From Saccharum officinarum (lineage: Eukaryota > Streptophyta > Magnoliopsida > Poales > Poaceae): a stretch of 64,000 nucleotides of DNA. The stretch is taken from contig CM036179.1 in assembly GCA_020631735.1 (NCBI GenBank), forward strand, positions 23,613,063 to 23,677,062, written 5' to 3'. Of the stretch, positions 10,799 to 21,687 are shown piece after piece (within the stretch, counting starts at the first letter, position 1; each line of letters opens with the position of its first letter). Made by a program: the position numbers and the translations under genes. The notes beneath the pieces were generated by a model. It saw nothing but the letters and a program-made list of their open reading frames with translations. It was not told the origin of the DNA and did not search any database.

Positions 10799-13042
10799 CG
10801 AACCCATGGAGTCTATCCACCATGCTGACGCCATCAACATGAAGCCTGTGCTATTATGCATTATTGCCCCGATCACACCCGTGTTTGACTCATGAGAGAA
10901 CACCCCATCGACGTTGATCTTCAAGTGCCCATCCTCGCATCACCTACGCTGCCGCTCCTCCATTGTCTGCCTTTTTGCCACTGGCGAGCTCACTGTAGGC
11001 ATCAATTGCCTATTCCATTGCTTTAACTGGGTCTATAGGAACCTTTCCATGCCGGCGATCGTTCCTGCATATCCACAAAGATCACATGCCGCACATGATG
11101 ACTCCTCTATCTTCCTCGCTACAAAGTGAAGTGTCCAACAAACCCCGTGTCCAAGTTTTGGGGCATAGCTTAGGGAGTTTGATACCCGTGAGGATTCTAA
11201 GCTTATCCCTGAATTCCATGACAAATGTGCACTAGGTGAGTGTATGATATGTCATCTCATCTTCCATTCCCCAAATAGTACAGGTCACAATTGTCTCTAT
11301 GTGCTTGTGGTGAAGGTTAGCACGGCAGGGCATGGAGTCATGTGCTACTCTCCACCAGAACACTCTGACCTTCATAGGGACTTTGCATTTCCACAACTTT
11401 TGCCAATATGGGTCATCAAATGCCACCGAATGTGATGCCCGACCTTCCCTATGGTGTCATTCATGGTATGCCGACCGAACTGAATATAAGCAGTGCTCAG
11501 CTGATCAAGCCCAAAAGTCCCCTTGGCAACGAACCAGCAGAATCCTCTTCACCGCCTGTGTGCCCATGGGAAACAAGTTCTCTTGGAGTGCTTGTGAGTT
11601 CCTGTTGACGCCATCGGCTACTAACAGCTCACAAACCCACATGGCTAAAGCCCCAGGTAACAGACAGATAGGTCTACCACCGATGGCGCTCGGGATCCAT
11701 CGATCTCTCCAAATATTTGTTGTTTCATTGTCACTAATTCTACGAATGAGGCTACATCCCAAAGCCTTATGGCCTACCAGGATTTCTCACCATGTATGCG
11801 ATGAACTCTTCTTATTTTTGGCTGTCATAAAGTGATGATTGAGGAAATATTTGCCTTTCAAGACCCGAGCACATAGCATGTTTGGGGAAGTCATCAATTG
11901 CCACCCTTATTTTCCCAGCATAGCTTTGTTGACGTGTTTGACATCCCAGAACCCCAAGCCACCATTGCGCTTTGGTAGTGTGAGTTCCTGCCATCGTCTC
12001 CAATGGATAGCTCGGCTGTCTACAGCAACCTCCCACCAGTAATTGGAGATAGCTGACATGATTTTCTTTCATGTAGTCAATGACAGTTAGAAATAGTTCA
12101 TCGAGTATGTGGCGATGGACTGCGCAATTGACTTGACTAGGACTTCTTTAGCGGCACCGCTGAGCAGCTTCTCGCTCCAGCCCCCTACCAAACCCAGGAT
12201 TCTCGTGAGGATCGGTTTAAAGGCTTCAGTGGCGCTTTGCTCTACTGCTGTTGGGAGCCCCAGATATTTCTCACTTAAAGCTTCCATGACAATACTTGTG
12301 GCTTGCTTCATTTCCTCCTTCATATACCAGGATCACAATTAGCACTGAAAAAATAGCAGATTTGCCACGTTCACCATTTGGCCAAACCCTTTGTGATAGG
12401 TGTGTAGGATATCTTCTAAGTTAGCATGCCCCTCCTTGTTCGCTAGCCTGCATGAACACCATGCAATCATCAGTGAATAACAAATGAGACACCCAAGGAG
12501 CATGAATATCCACTCGAACTCCTTTGGCTAAGAAATTAGGCCCCAAAAATTTTAGCACGCTTGAAAAACCTTCAATGCATAAGAGAAAATAAGTAGGGGG
12601 GCATTGGGTCACCTTGTCTAATTCCACTAGAGGGAGATAAGTCATTTGACAAATGCCTATTCACCCTAACCGAGAACCATACAGTCTCCACAAAATTCAT
12701 AATCAAGTTCACCAGACTTTCTCGGAAGCCCAACTTAATCATGATGTCACATGTGTAAACCCACTCAACTCTGTCATATGCTTTTGCCATATCAAGATTC
12801 ACTGCACAAGCTCCAGACTTGTCTTTCTCCTTTTTGAGGTAGTGGATGTTCTCATAGGCCACCAGCACATTATTAGTGATGAGCCACCCTGGAACGAATG
12901 CTACACACTTAGCTCCGTAACATGTAATATTGTACCATCCTGGTCTATCCCCTTCCCCTACACTGCATTGCATGTGCCCTCCACACTTGTGCGGCCACAT
13001 CCCACTGCACCATGTTCGTCCACCCATAGTGGTGTATCTCAC

Positions 13043-13699
13043 GGGAACCGAGACATGCGGTGGAAGCTAAGGAGGAATGTCCAGACCTAGCTTCCTAGGA
13101 CCTACTACTACACTGCTTGGCCGCATTGCCGTGCTTGCCCTACCACACGTCTAGTCGAGTCTTCGCCGCCGTGGCCCTCCCTGATTCCACTTGACTCGCT
13201 CTTTCTCCACCTCAACATGGCACCAGCCCCCACCTCACAGCGGTCCCATTCAATACCACCACCTCTATCACCGCACTCCTTCCTCTCCCCTATTGATCAG
13301 GGGCTACCACGCGACATGGTGGCGCAGCGGGCACAACATGACCTAGCGTGGCAACGTGGGTGCGGCACCACGCCGACGATGCAACATAGGCAAGCGTGGG
13401 GTAGTAGGGTGAGCATGGTGCAATGCTACATGGCTACACAGGTAAGATGGGCATGTGCGGCTTGTCGAGGTGACGACCAGGTTTAGGGAGCTGAATGTGC
13501 AATTTGGAAGTACCCACAACCAGAATTTTAGACTTCTCCCAGTGATGTGGGCTTTTCCTAGCGTTTTTAGCATTCAAAATTTAGCATAAACTTTCCCAAC
13601 CAAATGTCTACTAGTGAGGACTCTCATGTGCTGTGACTAGTGGTAGTGTTTTACTACTACTTAAAAACACTAGGAGAATTCCACCATTTTGGTAGTGAC
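13043..13699. other. Spacer between LINE remnant and Stowaway fragment
   Basis: No gene is recognised. Short frames exist on both strands at 13.2-13.57 kb without similarity to known families. Confidence 0.45.
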
Positions 13700-13832
13700 C
13701 AAGACCTAGATAAGAACTTAGGACAAATTTGAAGACCGCCAGTGACATTTACTCTTATATAAAAATATTTCATAATGTATCAAATTTAACTAATTTAAAG
13801 TCCTACATATTTTTAGTTTTTGGTATAAGCTT

Positions 13833-13917
<85 letters not shown>

Positions 13918-13966
13918 ATTAGGACAAAACTAGATCCCTTATATTTTAGAACAAAGGGAGTATACC
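13700..13966. mobile_element. Stowaway-like fragment with long TA microsatellite
   Basis: The right end, ttttagaacaaagggagta, is the reverse complement of the grass Stowaway phrase tactccctttgttc. The interior contains an uninterrupted TA run at 13835-13915 (about 40 units). The left terminus is not clear. Confidence 0.5.
13835..13915. repeat. (TA)n microsatellite, about 40 units
   Basis: About 81 bp of pure alternating TA, seen directly. It accounts for the run of alternating I and Y codons in the overlapping frame. Confidence 0.97.
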
Positions 13967-14309
13967 ATAACGACAAATAGACCAGTTCTGGGCTTCTTTG
14001 TATCCCTTGGGTTTAAAAAATTAGCCATAGTCCATCCAATGCAAAACTCCAAGTAATAGATGGGCTAATAAGTCCCCAAGTAGTTGTTTGGCAACTAATT
14101 GGCAAAAGTAGCTATTTGGGGCTAATAGGAGCAACATGTTGAGAAAATTTCTTTTTTTGAGGAAGGAGAAAAATTCTAAAAATGCCCTGTGCGTGGTGTA
14201 GGAGCGCAGCCGGAGCCGCAAGAACTCGTGCCAAATAGACTCTGAATTTCTTCAGGTTCTAGACATCCAACGTATATATGTTTATATTTTATCATGTTTT
14301 TAGTGATGG

Positions 14310-15595
14310 GCATTTCTAGCGCTCGGACGTCCGGATCTAAGGGTCCCATCCGGACGCGCGACCCCCGTGCCTCCCCGCACGGAACGCACCCTGCACGAAA
14401 AGAAAAAAGAAGAAAGAACGGCAACCACACCCACCACCTCCGCCCACGCACGCCCCCGCAAAAGAGGAAAGAAAGCAGATCGGCCACGCACCCCCACGCG
14501 CACAGAGGAGGAGGTAGATCGAACCCGCCCCTGCCCTCAACCTCGCCGACCCCCAAAACCCCCGCCCGCCACCAGCTCGCCCCCCATAGCCCGCCCACCA
14601 GTTGCAACAACGGAAAAAAGCTATTGCAACGTCGAAAGAACTTCTAATGCAACCAACGGAAAAAAACTGCTACAACAAACGAAAAAAGATATTGCAACAT
14701 CGAAAGAACATCTAATGCAACAAACAAAAATATAAACTGCAACATCACAAAAATGTCTACTGAAACATTCAAAAACATCCACTGCAACATCGGGGGAAAT
14801 TTGTTGCAACAACGAGAAAAAGCTATTGCAACATCTCAAGCACTACTACTGCAACATTAGAAAAACGCCAGTTGCGACAACAACAACAACAAAAAAGTAC
14901 CATTGCAACATTCTAAATCATCTGTTGCAACATTGAAAAAGAACCATTGCAACAACGACGAGATCTGACCCCCGAGGGCTCACCAAAACCCTAGTCTACT
15001 GCAACATCAACTGAAAACCTACTGCAATAACCGAAGAAAACCATTGCAACCCGGTGGAGCTGAACCCGAGAGCTCGCCGGAACCCTAGCCACCACCACAT
15101 CCCTTAGATCCAGATGGAGGAGGGGGAGGAGGAGGAGAAGGAGGAGGAAGAGGACGAGGAGGGGGAGGAGGGCTCAGATCTAGATCCAGAGGAGGAGGGG
15201 GGAGAGGGCCCCCCAGATCCAGATCCCTCCACCACTTGCCTCGTCGGAGCCGCCGTCGTCATTGTCGTTGTCATCTCCAGTGGAGTGTGGGAGCCAGGGT
15301 GCAGAGGAAGCGGAGGTGGGTGGGTGGGCGCAGTGGCACGAGGGGAGGAGGGGGGAAGGGAGCACGGCGAGGTGAGGGGCGCACTGCGAGCTCGCTGGTG
15401 CGGTGCCTCCGTCCCGGCGACGGCGCGAAGAGCGAGCTGCGACATGGAGAAGAGAGCGGGGAGAAGAAAAGTCAGTGCGAGCCCACGGAGATAGAAAGGC
15501 CCGCGGAGATAGAAAGGCGCGTACGAGAGAGAGAGCGGAGGAAGCGACAGAAGTGAAGGGTGCGGGGTGTCCGATGGGTCCGGACGACCGTCATA
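14310..15595. mobile_element. Candidate non-autonomous MULE-like element
   Basis: The left side at about 14319-14360 reads agcgctcggacgtccgga, followed by cccatccggacgc. The right side at about 15567-15590 reads tgtccgatgggtccggacga, an imperfect inverted partner. Between them lie a GC-rich left arm, a core dominated by the word tgcaac (14600-15060), and a GA-rich right arm. Long subterminal inverted arms without a transposase suggest a Mutator-like non-autonomous element. Ends and target duplication could not be fixed. The Glu-rich frame at 15114-15494 is treated as a by-product of the GAG-rich arm. Confidence 0.5.
14600..15060. repeat. Dispersed tgcaac-word array
   Basis: The hexamer tgcaac (often attgcaacatc or ctgcaacatc) recurs about every 25-35 bp, some 15 times, interleaved with A-rich spacers such as gaaaaaagc. 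It lies at the core of the MULE-like candidate. Confidence 0.75.
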
Positions 15596-15639
15596 TAATA
15601 TTATCGTTTAGTGATGGGGGTCATATTTGGTTCCCTATA

Positions 15640-16450
15640 TAACGTCCACTAGTTTAATACTTTAATTTGACCTGCCTGCTTATATGGTACGGAGTACTAG
15701 CTACCTCCAGTAGCAGCTAGCAACAATCCGAAATAAAAATAACGGACTTGTACTCTGATGTGTTTGGTCCTTATTTCTTTAGAACAGACAATTGAACAAT
15801 TACTACTCATCTATCAGCCGCCCCTGGCTTGCATTGCACTGGAAAGATGACAGCAATTAATTAGGCAAACATTTAAGGAGACAATTACTACTCATATCGA
15901 TCGTTAAATATTTATAATCCACTTAAAAGCACAAGGCCAGTCTTGTCATAATAATAAACGAGACGGTAATGACGCGCCAACCGTAAGTTAACGACATCTA
16001 ATGATAATTATCTAGGTGGGGTTGATTCGTTCACGTAGGAGTAGCATGTCTTAATAATGTATAGGAGTATCTATATGAGTATGATAGATTATCTATGTAG
16101 GAGTATATACGATGTAGTAGTAGCAGTAATTCTCTAATGGAAAGTATATATGGTCCTGAAAGAGACCACGTCGACGTTGTAGTTGTATTGTCAGCTACTA
16201 ATCCAAAAATAGTATTCCACTGACCACTGGCTCTTAGTTTATCTCCAGTGGAATTAACCCATTCCTTAATTGCCCGCGCGCACATCACCTGCACACTTTT
16301 ATTCGGCCTTTTTTTATTTAATCACTGCCACTTGCTTTTCCCGGGCAAGGCAATGCAGTGCAACGTCGTAACAGACGTCGCTCCGGGCAGCGTCCTTGTT
16401 TGTTGAGCTGTCACGGTCCGACCACTAGGCAGCCACTACTAAAACCGCGC
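15640..16450. other. Upstream flank of the ERF gene
   Basis: No gene seen. This AT-richer stretch separates the MULE-like element from the ERF leader and should contain its distal promoter. A possible TATA-like phrase tttttatttaatc lies near 16311-16323, but the transcription start cannot be fixed from sequence. Confidence 0.4.
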
Positions 16451-16516
16451 CCTCTTCTCTCTCAGCTCTCACTCGTCGTCGTCCTCCACCGCTCTCTACT
16501 CTCTCGTCTCATCTCA
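16451..16516 (+). promoter_or_regulatory. Pyrimidine-patch core promoter/leader region
   Basis: Two CT-rich runs (ctcttctctctcagctctc and ctctctactctctcgtctc) lie 170-240 bp upstream of the ERF start codon. Pyrimidine patches are a common core-promoter element in plants; assignment is by position and composition only. Confidence 0.4.
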
Positions 16517-16687
16517 TCGCAGCGGTCGGCAGCACCTGGCTAGCTCGCCTCGCACAAGTAGCCAAGCCAAGAAAGTTCCAGCCTTCCGACCCACACGTGC
16601 GCGCACGCCGATCATCGCCGCCGCCCAGCTCGATCGCCATTGCCATCGATCGCTTTGGTTGGGGGTTTGTTGCATCGATCACTAGTA

Positions 16688-17464
16688 ATGCCGGAGGGAG
16701 GGGTGTCCAGCCCGGCGTCGTCCGGGGGCACGTCGTCCTCGCCGCCGCCATCGCCCGGCGGCGTGACGCGCCGCGGCGGCGGCGGGGGAGCGGATCATCA
16801 GAAGCGGGCGCGGGAGCGGGACACGGCGGACGCCGGGAGGCCGCACCCGTCGTACCGCGGCGTCCGGATGCGGGCGTGGGGGAAGTGGGTGTCGGAGATC
16901 CGCGAGCCGCGCAAGAAGTCCCGCATCTGGCTGGGCACGTTCCCGACGCCCGAGATGGCGGCGCGCGCGCACGACGCCGCCGCGCTCGTCGTCAAGGGGC
17001 CCTCCGCGGTGCTCAACTTCCCGGACATGGCCGCCGCGCTCCCGCGGCCGGCCTCCGCGTCCCCGCGCGACGTCCAGGCCGCCGCCGCGCGCGCCGCGGC
17101 CATGGAGCCTGCTGCCCTGCTTCCAGTTCCAGGTGGGCATGGACGACCCGCGGAAGCCGCCGGCGCCGCATTACAGCTGCAGCCCGCCGCTCCGCCAGCG
17201 GCCGGGCAGCAGCAGGACGATGAGCTGGAGGCGATCGTGGAGCTCCCGCGGCTGGACGAGGACTACGTCGTGACCACGTTCGGCGCCACTCCCTGCTTGT
17301 CGTCGTTTGTCCACGACGTGGCTATGCCGTGGTGCGACGACACGGTGTGGGTCGACGACGCTGCCGGCGGCGGCTACGTGGCGGCGCAGCACGACGACCT
17401 GTTCGGGCTGGATGGCGATCACGGATGGGCGCAGTCGGTTGGTGCCCTACTGTGGAACTTGTGA
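16688..17464 (+). CDS. DREB-type AP2/ERF transcription factor (A-4/TINY-like)
   Basis: The 258-residue intron-less frame encodes a nuclear DNA-binding protein. A Ser/Pro/Gly-rich N-terminus and a small basic stretch (KRARERD, about 39-45) precede one AP2/ERF domain at about 56-113 (starts [10 protein letters not shown], ends AVLNFPD). Domain positions 14 and 19 are Val and Glu (WVSEIRE), the signature of the DREB subfamily, which binds DRE/CRT (CCGAC) elements. After the domain come an Ala-rich stretch, an acidic segment [11 protein letters not shown] (resembling the A-4/TINY group) and the C-terminal LLWNL, plausible activation motifs. The ATG at 16688 is chosen because the longer frame opens with TTG at 16640 and the AP2 region begins well after 16688. 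A pyrimidine-rich leader precedes the gene and AATAAA signals follow about 385 bp after the stop. DREB proteins typically act in stress or growth control; the specific role here is unknown. Confidence 0.95.
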   Translation: MPEGGVSSPASSGGTSSSPPPSPGGVTRRGGGGGADHQKRARERDTADAGRPHPSYRGVRMRAWGKWVSEIREPRKKSRIWLGTFPTPEMAARAHDAAALVVKGPSAVLNFPDMAAALPRPASASPRDVQAAAARAAAMEPAALLPVPGGHGRPAEAAGAALQLQPAAPPAAGQQQDDELEAIVELPRLDEDYVVTTFGATPCLSSFVHDVAMPWCDDTVWVDDAAGGGYVAAQHDDLFGLDGDHGWAQSVGALLWNL

Positions 17465-17847
17465 TCGATTGCTGCTCGATCGGTCTGCGTGCTAATTAAT
17501 CAACTACTACTCTGTGTAATTAATTCCTGTTAAATGTTAATCTCCTCCCCTCTTCTCTCCTTTGTCGCCGGATGATCCAGTCTTCTGCAGAATCTGCAGG
17601 TAGATGGTTGCAACTTGGTAGAGATCAGTAGTAGTGTTTATTGAAAAAACTGAAAAAATAGGTTGCAACTTGTTGCCGCTGCGGTACGGTTGTGTCCGTC
17701 GTCTTTCTTTCCGGCGTACGGTCTTTTCGTTGCCTTTTTGGTCGGTTTGGGACGCTTGTCTTGTGAATTTGTCTCCATTTCTCCTCCCTTTTTTTTTTCT
17801 ATTTTTCAAAGGGCACTGCTAGCTATTATTGGCCTGCCTGATCAATG
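17465..17847 (+). other. Probable 3' untranslated region of the ERF gene
   Basis: The 380 bp between the stop codon and the first AATAAA are T-rich with no coding features. Taken as 3' UTR by position. Confidence 0.5.
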
Positions 17848-17857
17848 AATAAATAAA
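17848..17857 (+). terminator. Overlapping polyadenylation signals
   Basis: AATAAA occurs at 17848-17853 and again at 17852-17857 on the strand of the ERF gene, preceded by T-rich DNA, as expected near a plant poly(A) site. Confidence 0.5.
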
Positions 17858-18477
17858 AATTTAAGTAGATGCATGCATGCAATGCATCGATCGTTTGTTT
17901 AATTTTTTTGGTTTGCTTGGCGATTTAACCAGCACCTTCAAGTATTACTTTAGCTACCTTGTGTTGGAAAATTAATGAAGCTGCTAGAGGGTAGAAATGG
18001 CGGCTTTTACTTCTCATTGGCCCTTTGCCACTCATGTGTAATTCAGGTCTTGTAAAGGAAAGCATTATTGCTACCGTACCACTTACCAGTGTAAAAGTAA
18101 TAGCCTGTAGTACCATGCAGCTAGCGAGCTTCAAAGTGCAAATGTACGAGGTACGGTGGAGTTAGTACTTGTGGTACTACGGCTGCCTTTTCTTTTCTGA
18201 CCCCCAAAGTTAATTACGCCTAACCACTCAGTTTTGCCGCACTGTACGTTTGAGCAAGTACCCTTGTGTTTACTGATCAAGAAGAAGGCCGAGCAGAGCA
18301 GGCACAGTACAAGGAGCCACCACAAGGTACACGTTTGGTATCTGTACATGCATGTTCAAAGCAGCTAGCTACTACAGTACTAGCTAGCAGCTGGAAGCTA
18401 GATACAGTGACCTGCATGCAAAATGGTCCAACTCCCTTCCATGCATAGTACATGCAAACTGCAGACACCGATATCTC
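17858..18477. other. Intergenic DNA downstream of the ERF gene
   Basis: No gene or clear repeat was recognised; several tagctagc and gcatgcatgc words occur. Confidence 0.45.
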
Positions 18478-18480
18478 TCA

Positions 18481-18723
18481 GGGTGTGTTCACTTCGCGAA
18501 AAGCAGGTGAAAAGTTACTGTAGCATCTTTCGTTGTTATTTGGTAAAATTTGTCCAATCATGGACTAACTAGGCTCAAAAGATTCATCCCGACATTTACA
18601 AACAAACTATGCAATTAGTTATCTTTTTTACCTACTTTTAATGCTTCATGCATGCGTCAAAAGATTCGATGTGATGGATGGAAGAGGAAATATTTTGGGT
18701 TGGCATGTGAAGAGAACACACCC
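18481..18723. mobile_element. MITE with gggtgtgttc ends, TSD TCA
   Basis: Perfect 10-bp inverted ends (gggtgtgttc and gaacacaccc) are flanked on both sides by TCA (18478-18480 and 18724-18726), a 3-bp duplication as made by Harbinger/Tourist elements. The 243-bp interior shares ctcaaaagattcat and similar phrases with its neighbours. Confidence 0.85.
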
Positions 18724-18757
18724 TCAATACAAAAATACTCCTCATGCATGTGGTGCT

Positions 18758-19029
18758 GCCTTGTTTAGTATCTACAATTTGCCCCTAAATTCCAATATGC
18801 AAAAAGAAGATTTCTATCACATTAAAATGTCGGTATATGCATGAAGTACTAAATGTAGATGAAATCAAAAACTAATTGCACAGTTTGGTTGTACTTTGCG
18901 AGATGAACATTTTGAGCCTAATTAATCAATGTTTGGACAATTATTACTAAATAAAAACAAAATGCTACAGTGCACTACAGTGCTGGTACAGTGATTTGGC
19001 AAGCCCAGAATTAGACAACTAAACAAGGC
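18758..19029. mobile_element. MITE with gccttgtttag ends
   Basis: The ends gccttgtttag and ctaaacaaggc are perfect 11-bp inverted repeats enclosing about 272 bp. Internal phrases (gagatgaacattttgagcc, aactaattgcacagtttgg) match the other MITEs of the cluster. Confidence 0.85.
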
Positions 19030-19321
19030 CTCAAACTACATCCATGCATGGACAAATAAATCAACCCATCATCGTTTGTTGTTTGCTCTCATCCGGCTTC
19101 CGGGGGCTTGTTCTTGACAGCATCGCAGCGTGTCTAGCTACTCTCCTGCACGGATCATTAAACACCACACTTGTGGTTGGGAGGGCTCTGGGAAGATCAT
19201 ATCAGTATCATCAGTGTGCGCAGCGTCAAGGTCCTCCTGATGCTCTGCTCCGCTCGCTCCAATCCAAGTGGGGGCTCCTCCTTTCCTCTCTGCATGCAGC
19301 CTTGTCTGTACTGTTGGCATG

Positions 19322-19558
19322 TGTGTTTAGTTCCGCGAAAAGGTGTAAAAAAAGTACTGTAGCACGTTTTGGCTTTATTTGGTAAATAGTGTCCAATCGT
19401 TGACTAATTAGGTTCAAAACGTTCGTCTCGCAAAGTACAACCAAGCTGTACAATTAGTTTTTGATTTCATCTACATTTAGTACTCCATGCATGTATCGCA
19501 AGTTTAATGTGACGGGAATCTTTTGTTTGCACAGTGTTTTTTTAAGGAACTAAACACA
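19322..19558. mobile_element. MITE with tgtgtttagttcc ends
   Basis: Perfect 13-bp inverted ends (tgtgtttagttcc and ggaactaaacaca) enclose about 237 bp with the shared core (gtccaatcgttgactaatta, acaattagtttttgatttc). No clear target duplication was seen. Confidence 0.85.
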
Positions 19559-19779
19559 GCCGCTATCCCTATCTGACAGTGTTTCCCTACGCACGGACCG
19601 GTCCATATCTGTTTGTACCTGCCTCGGGACCAGGCCACGAACACAAGACATCTCACGTCTCTGTACTTGCAAAGGCCGGCCTACTAGCTCCTCGATCGAA
19701 CGTGTGGGTAAAAAAAAAAGGAACGGCGCGAGGCACAAAGCTGTGAAAAAAATGGTGCCAAGACAAGCATTTCCAGGAC

Positions 19780-20008
19780 CACGTTTAGATGCTGAAAAAA
19801 TTTCAAACCGATGAATAGTACTACTTTCGTCTTATTTGGTAAATATTGTCCAATCTTGGACCAACTAGACTCAAAAGATTCATCTCATGATTTTCAACTA
19901 AACTGTATAATTAGTTATTTTTTACCTACATTTACTACTTCATGCATGGGTCCAAATATTGATGTGATGGAGAGAGAGTGAAAAAATTTCAACTTTTAGA
20001 GTGCATCT
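19780..20008. mobile_element. Degenerate MITE of the same family
   Basis: The interior has gtccaatcttggaccaacta and actgtataattagttattt, matching the neighbouring MITEs, but the ends (cacgtttagatgctg and gtgcatctagg) are only loosely inverted. Confidence 0.6.
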
Positions 20009-20009
20009 A

Positions 20010-20192
20010 GGTCCCGTTTGGATGAGATTCTAAAATCCAGATTTGGGATAAAAATAATCTTTGGTATTTCTTGGATTCTGTGCATGTGAGTTAAAATCTT
20101 GTAAACTCTTAGTCTGTTTGGATGAGATTTTATAATTCCGAGATTTTTTTTTATCCACATTCTTAAAATCCAGTGGTAACCGAACGGTACCC
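20010..20192. mobile_element. MITE with ggtcccgtttgg ends
   Basis: The left end ggtcccgtttggat faces the right end ccgaacggtaccc. The interior contains two similar phrases with tttggatgagatt. It is of a different family from its neighbours. Confidence 0.55.
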
Positions 20193-20323
20193 TAGACAAA
20201 GCCCAGGTCAGGAGTCACTGGACTCACCGAATCAGGGCCATGCATGCGTCGCGACATGCACGCGTGCCATGGATGCGGCGACCTTGCACAGTGTTCCTAA
20301 TAATTCCTGCCAGCTTTGCAGAG

Positions 20324-20564
20324 GGTTGTTTAGTTGGTGAAAAAGTTTGGGTTCGGCTACTGTAGCACTTTTCGTTTTATTTGATAATTTGTGTCTAATC
20401 ATAGACTAATTAGGCTCAAAAGATTTGTCTCGTGATTTACAACTAAACTGCATAATTAGTTTTTTTTCTTTCATCTACATTTAATACTCCATGCATGTGC
20501 CGCAAGATTTGATGTGACAGGTACGGTAGCACTTTTTAGATTCATTTTTTTTTAACTAAACAGG
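20324..20564. mobile_element. MITE with ggttgtttagtt ends
   Basis: The end ggttgtttagttgg faces aactaaacagg. The interior shares tagactaattaggctcaaaa and a cataattagttttttt tract with the cluster. Confidence 0.7.
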
Positions 20565-20699
20565 CTCAGAGTTGCAGGGAACCGGCTCAGATTGACCGCA
20601 GTATAAAATCCTTTGTCCTCTGGGAATACTGCACGTGCGTGTGTTGAGCATGCTGTTGTTTCGCCAACAGTAGTACTAGTTGTACACCAGCGCGACCCT

Positions 20700-21212
20700 A
20701 GAGCAAGTTTAGGGTGTGTTCACTTCCCATGCAAACCCAAAATATTTTTTCTTTCATTCATCATATCGAATCTTTGAACGTATGCATGGAGCATTAAATA
20801 TAGGTAAAAAAATAACTAATTGTATAGTTTGTCTGTAAATGTCGAGATGAATCTTTTGAGTCTAGTTAGTCCATGGTCGGACAAATTTTGTCAAATAACA
20901 ACGAAATGTGCTACAGTAACTTTTCACCCACTTTTCACCAACTGAACACACCCCTAGTATAGAAGTCAGGTATTCGGCTATTAGTCAAGTTGTAAAAACC
21001 AAATTATAAAATCATACTCTCTTATTTATCTCTAAGAAAATTTTTATTCGTATCCCACAATCAAATTCACTTAATATATGGGTCCACTAATACCTATGCT
21101 TCTATGTTCACCTTGTTGTTTGCATGTGAGCTAAGCTCTCCTCCTTCCTCTCTTTTCTGCTCCGCAACAACATTTGCTCGACTATAAGCCAATTATTGTA
21201 CTTGTTCTAAAT
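20700..21212. mobile_element. Tourist-like MITE, interrupted by another MITE
   Basis: The left end (agagcaagttta, then tagtatagaagtca after the inner insert) faces ataagccaattattgtact and tgttct on the right. Ends rich in gagcaagta and ggcttatag are typical of a grass Tourist-like family. The gggtgtgttc MITE at 20712-20953 sits 12 bp inside the left end. Confidence 0.5.
20712..20953. mobile_element. MITE with gggtgtgttc ends, nested in a second MITE
   Basis: The ends gggtgtgttc and gaacacaccc are identical to those of the element at 18481-18723, and the interiors read as related copies in opposite orientation. Flanks are TTA and CTA, a near 3-bp duplication with one mismatch. Confidence 0.8.
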
Positions 21213-21687
21213 CTCTAACAAGCTAGCTCGGAGCTACCTTCCTGTTTAGGACGTCCTCAACCGGAGATGCAAATCGTTAGGCGAGGTTATCTCTAGAAAC
21301 AATAAAAAAATAATACGTGAGTGTTGAGCCATGCAAGTTAAAAGAAAAGCTTTCTTGGGAGACATGTGAGACTAACTATTGCATGCTCGCTAGCGCGTTG
21401 CTTTCTCGCTTCTGCGTCCAATGGCAAACGAGAGGCTCATGCATAGAGGACTAAGAGGGCATAAGAGCATCATCCCCTAAAAGTATATATTGGTGATCTT
21501 CTATTATTAGAAGTGTAGGTTCTCCTCTCCCAATGGATTACCAATACATTTAAAGTAGATAGGGGAGAGGGAGTGGATCACCTACATTTGAGAAAATTTG
21601 AGGGAAGGGGGGGTTGGATTTTAAGTTGTTACTTGCAACTTTTAGGATTGAGGATAGGATGAGAGTAATCTGTTGAAGTGACCACAT
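21213..21687. other. Intergenic DNA, no feature recognised
   Basis: No recognisable coding or repeat structure was found; a poly-G-rich phrase (gaagggggggg-like) lies near 21603-21612. Confidence 0.4.

Larger units (their letters stand above)
9316..13042 (-). pseudogene. Decayed LINE (L1-type) reverse transcriptase ORF2, split by a CACTA element
   Basis: Read on the minus strand, pieces appear in the order of a plant L1-type ORF2. At 13042-12572 there is reverse transcriptase ([12 protein letters not shown], then [14 protein letters not shown]). At 12323-12087 is the post-RT region (KYLGLPT, SEKLLSGAAKEVLVKSIAQ). At 11762-11505 is a connection segment. At 11426-11232 is a zf-RVT-like segment (YWQKLWKCKVPMKVRVFWW). 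At 10990-9316 is an RNase H-like tail (SNTGVIGAIMHNSTG and VLHIKRSANFAAHLYAQH). Frameshifts and stops separate the pieces, and the 5' part (ORF1, endonuclease) was not found, so the copy is 5'-truncated and dead. Such proteins nick target DNA and reverse-transcribe the LINE RNA. The CACTA element at 9666-10798 sits inside the RNase H region, and that frame reads on across it when the insert and one CGA are ignored. Confidence 0.85.

Noticed and set aside
15114..15494. Glu-rich 126-codon frame
   Set aside because: It lies in the GA-rich arm of the MULE-like candidate and has only low-complexity sequence.
16597..17223. Overlapping Arg/Ala-rich frames on both strands across the ERF gene
   Set aside because: They are by-products of the very high GC content of the ERF coding region; only the AP2 frame has a recognisable domain.
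16640..17464. Longer version of the ERF protein starting at 16640
   Set aside because: The frame opens with TTG, not ATG. The first ATG in frame is at 16688 and gives a normal DREB N-terminus.
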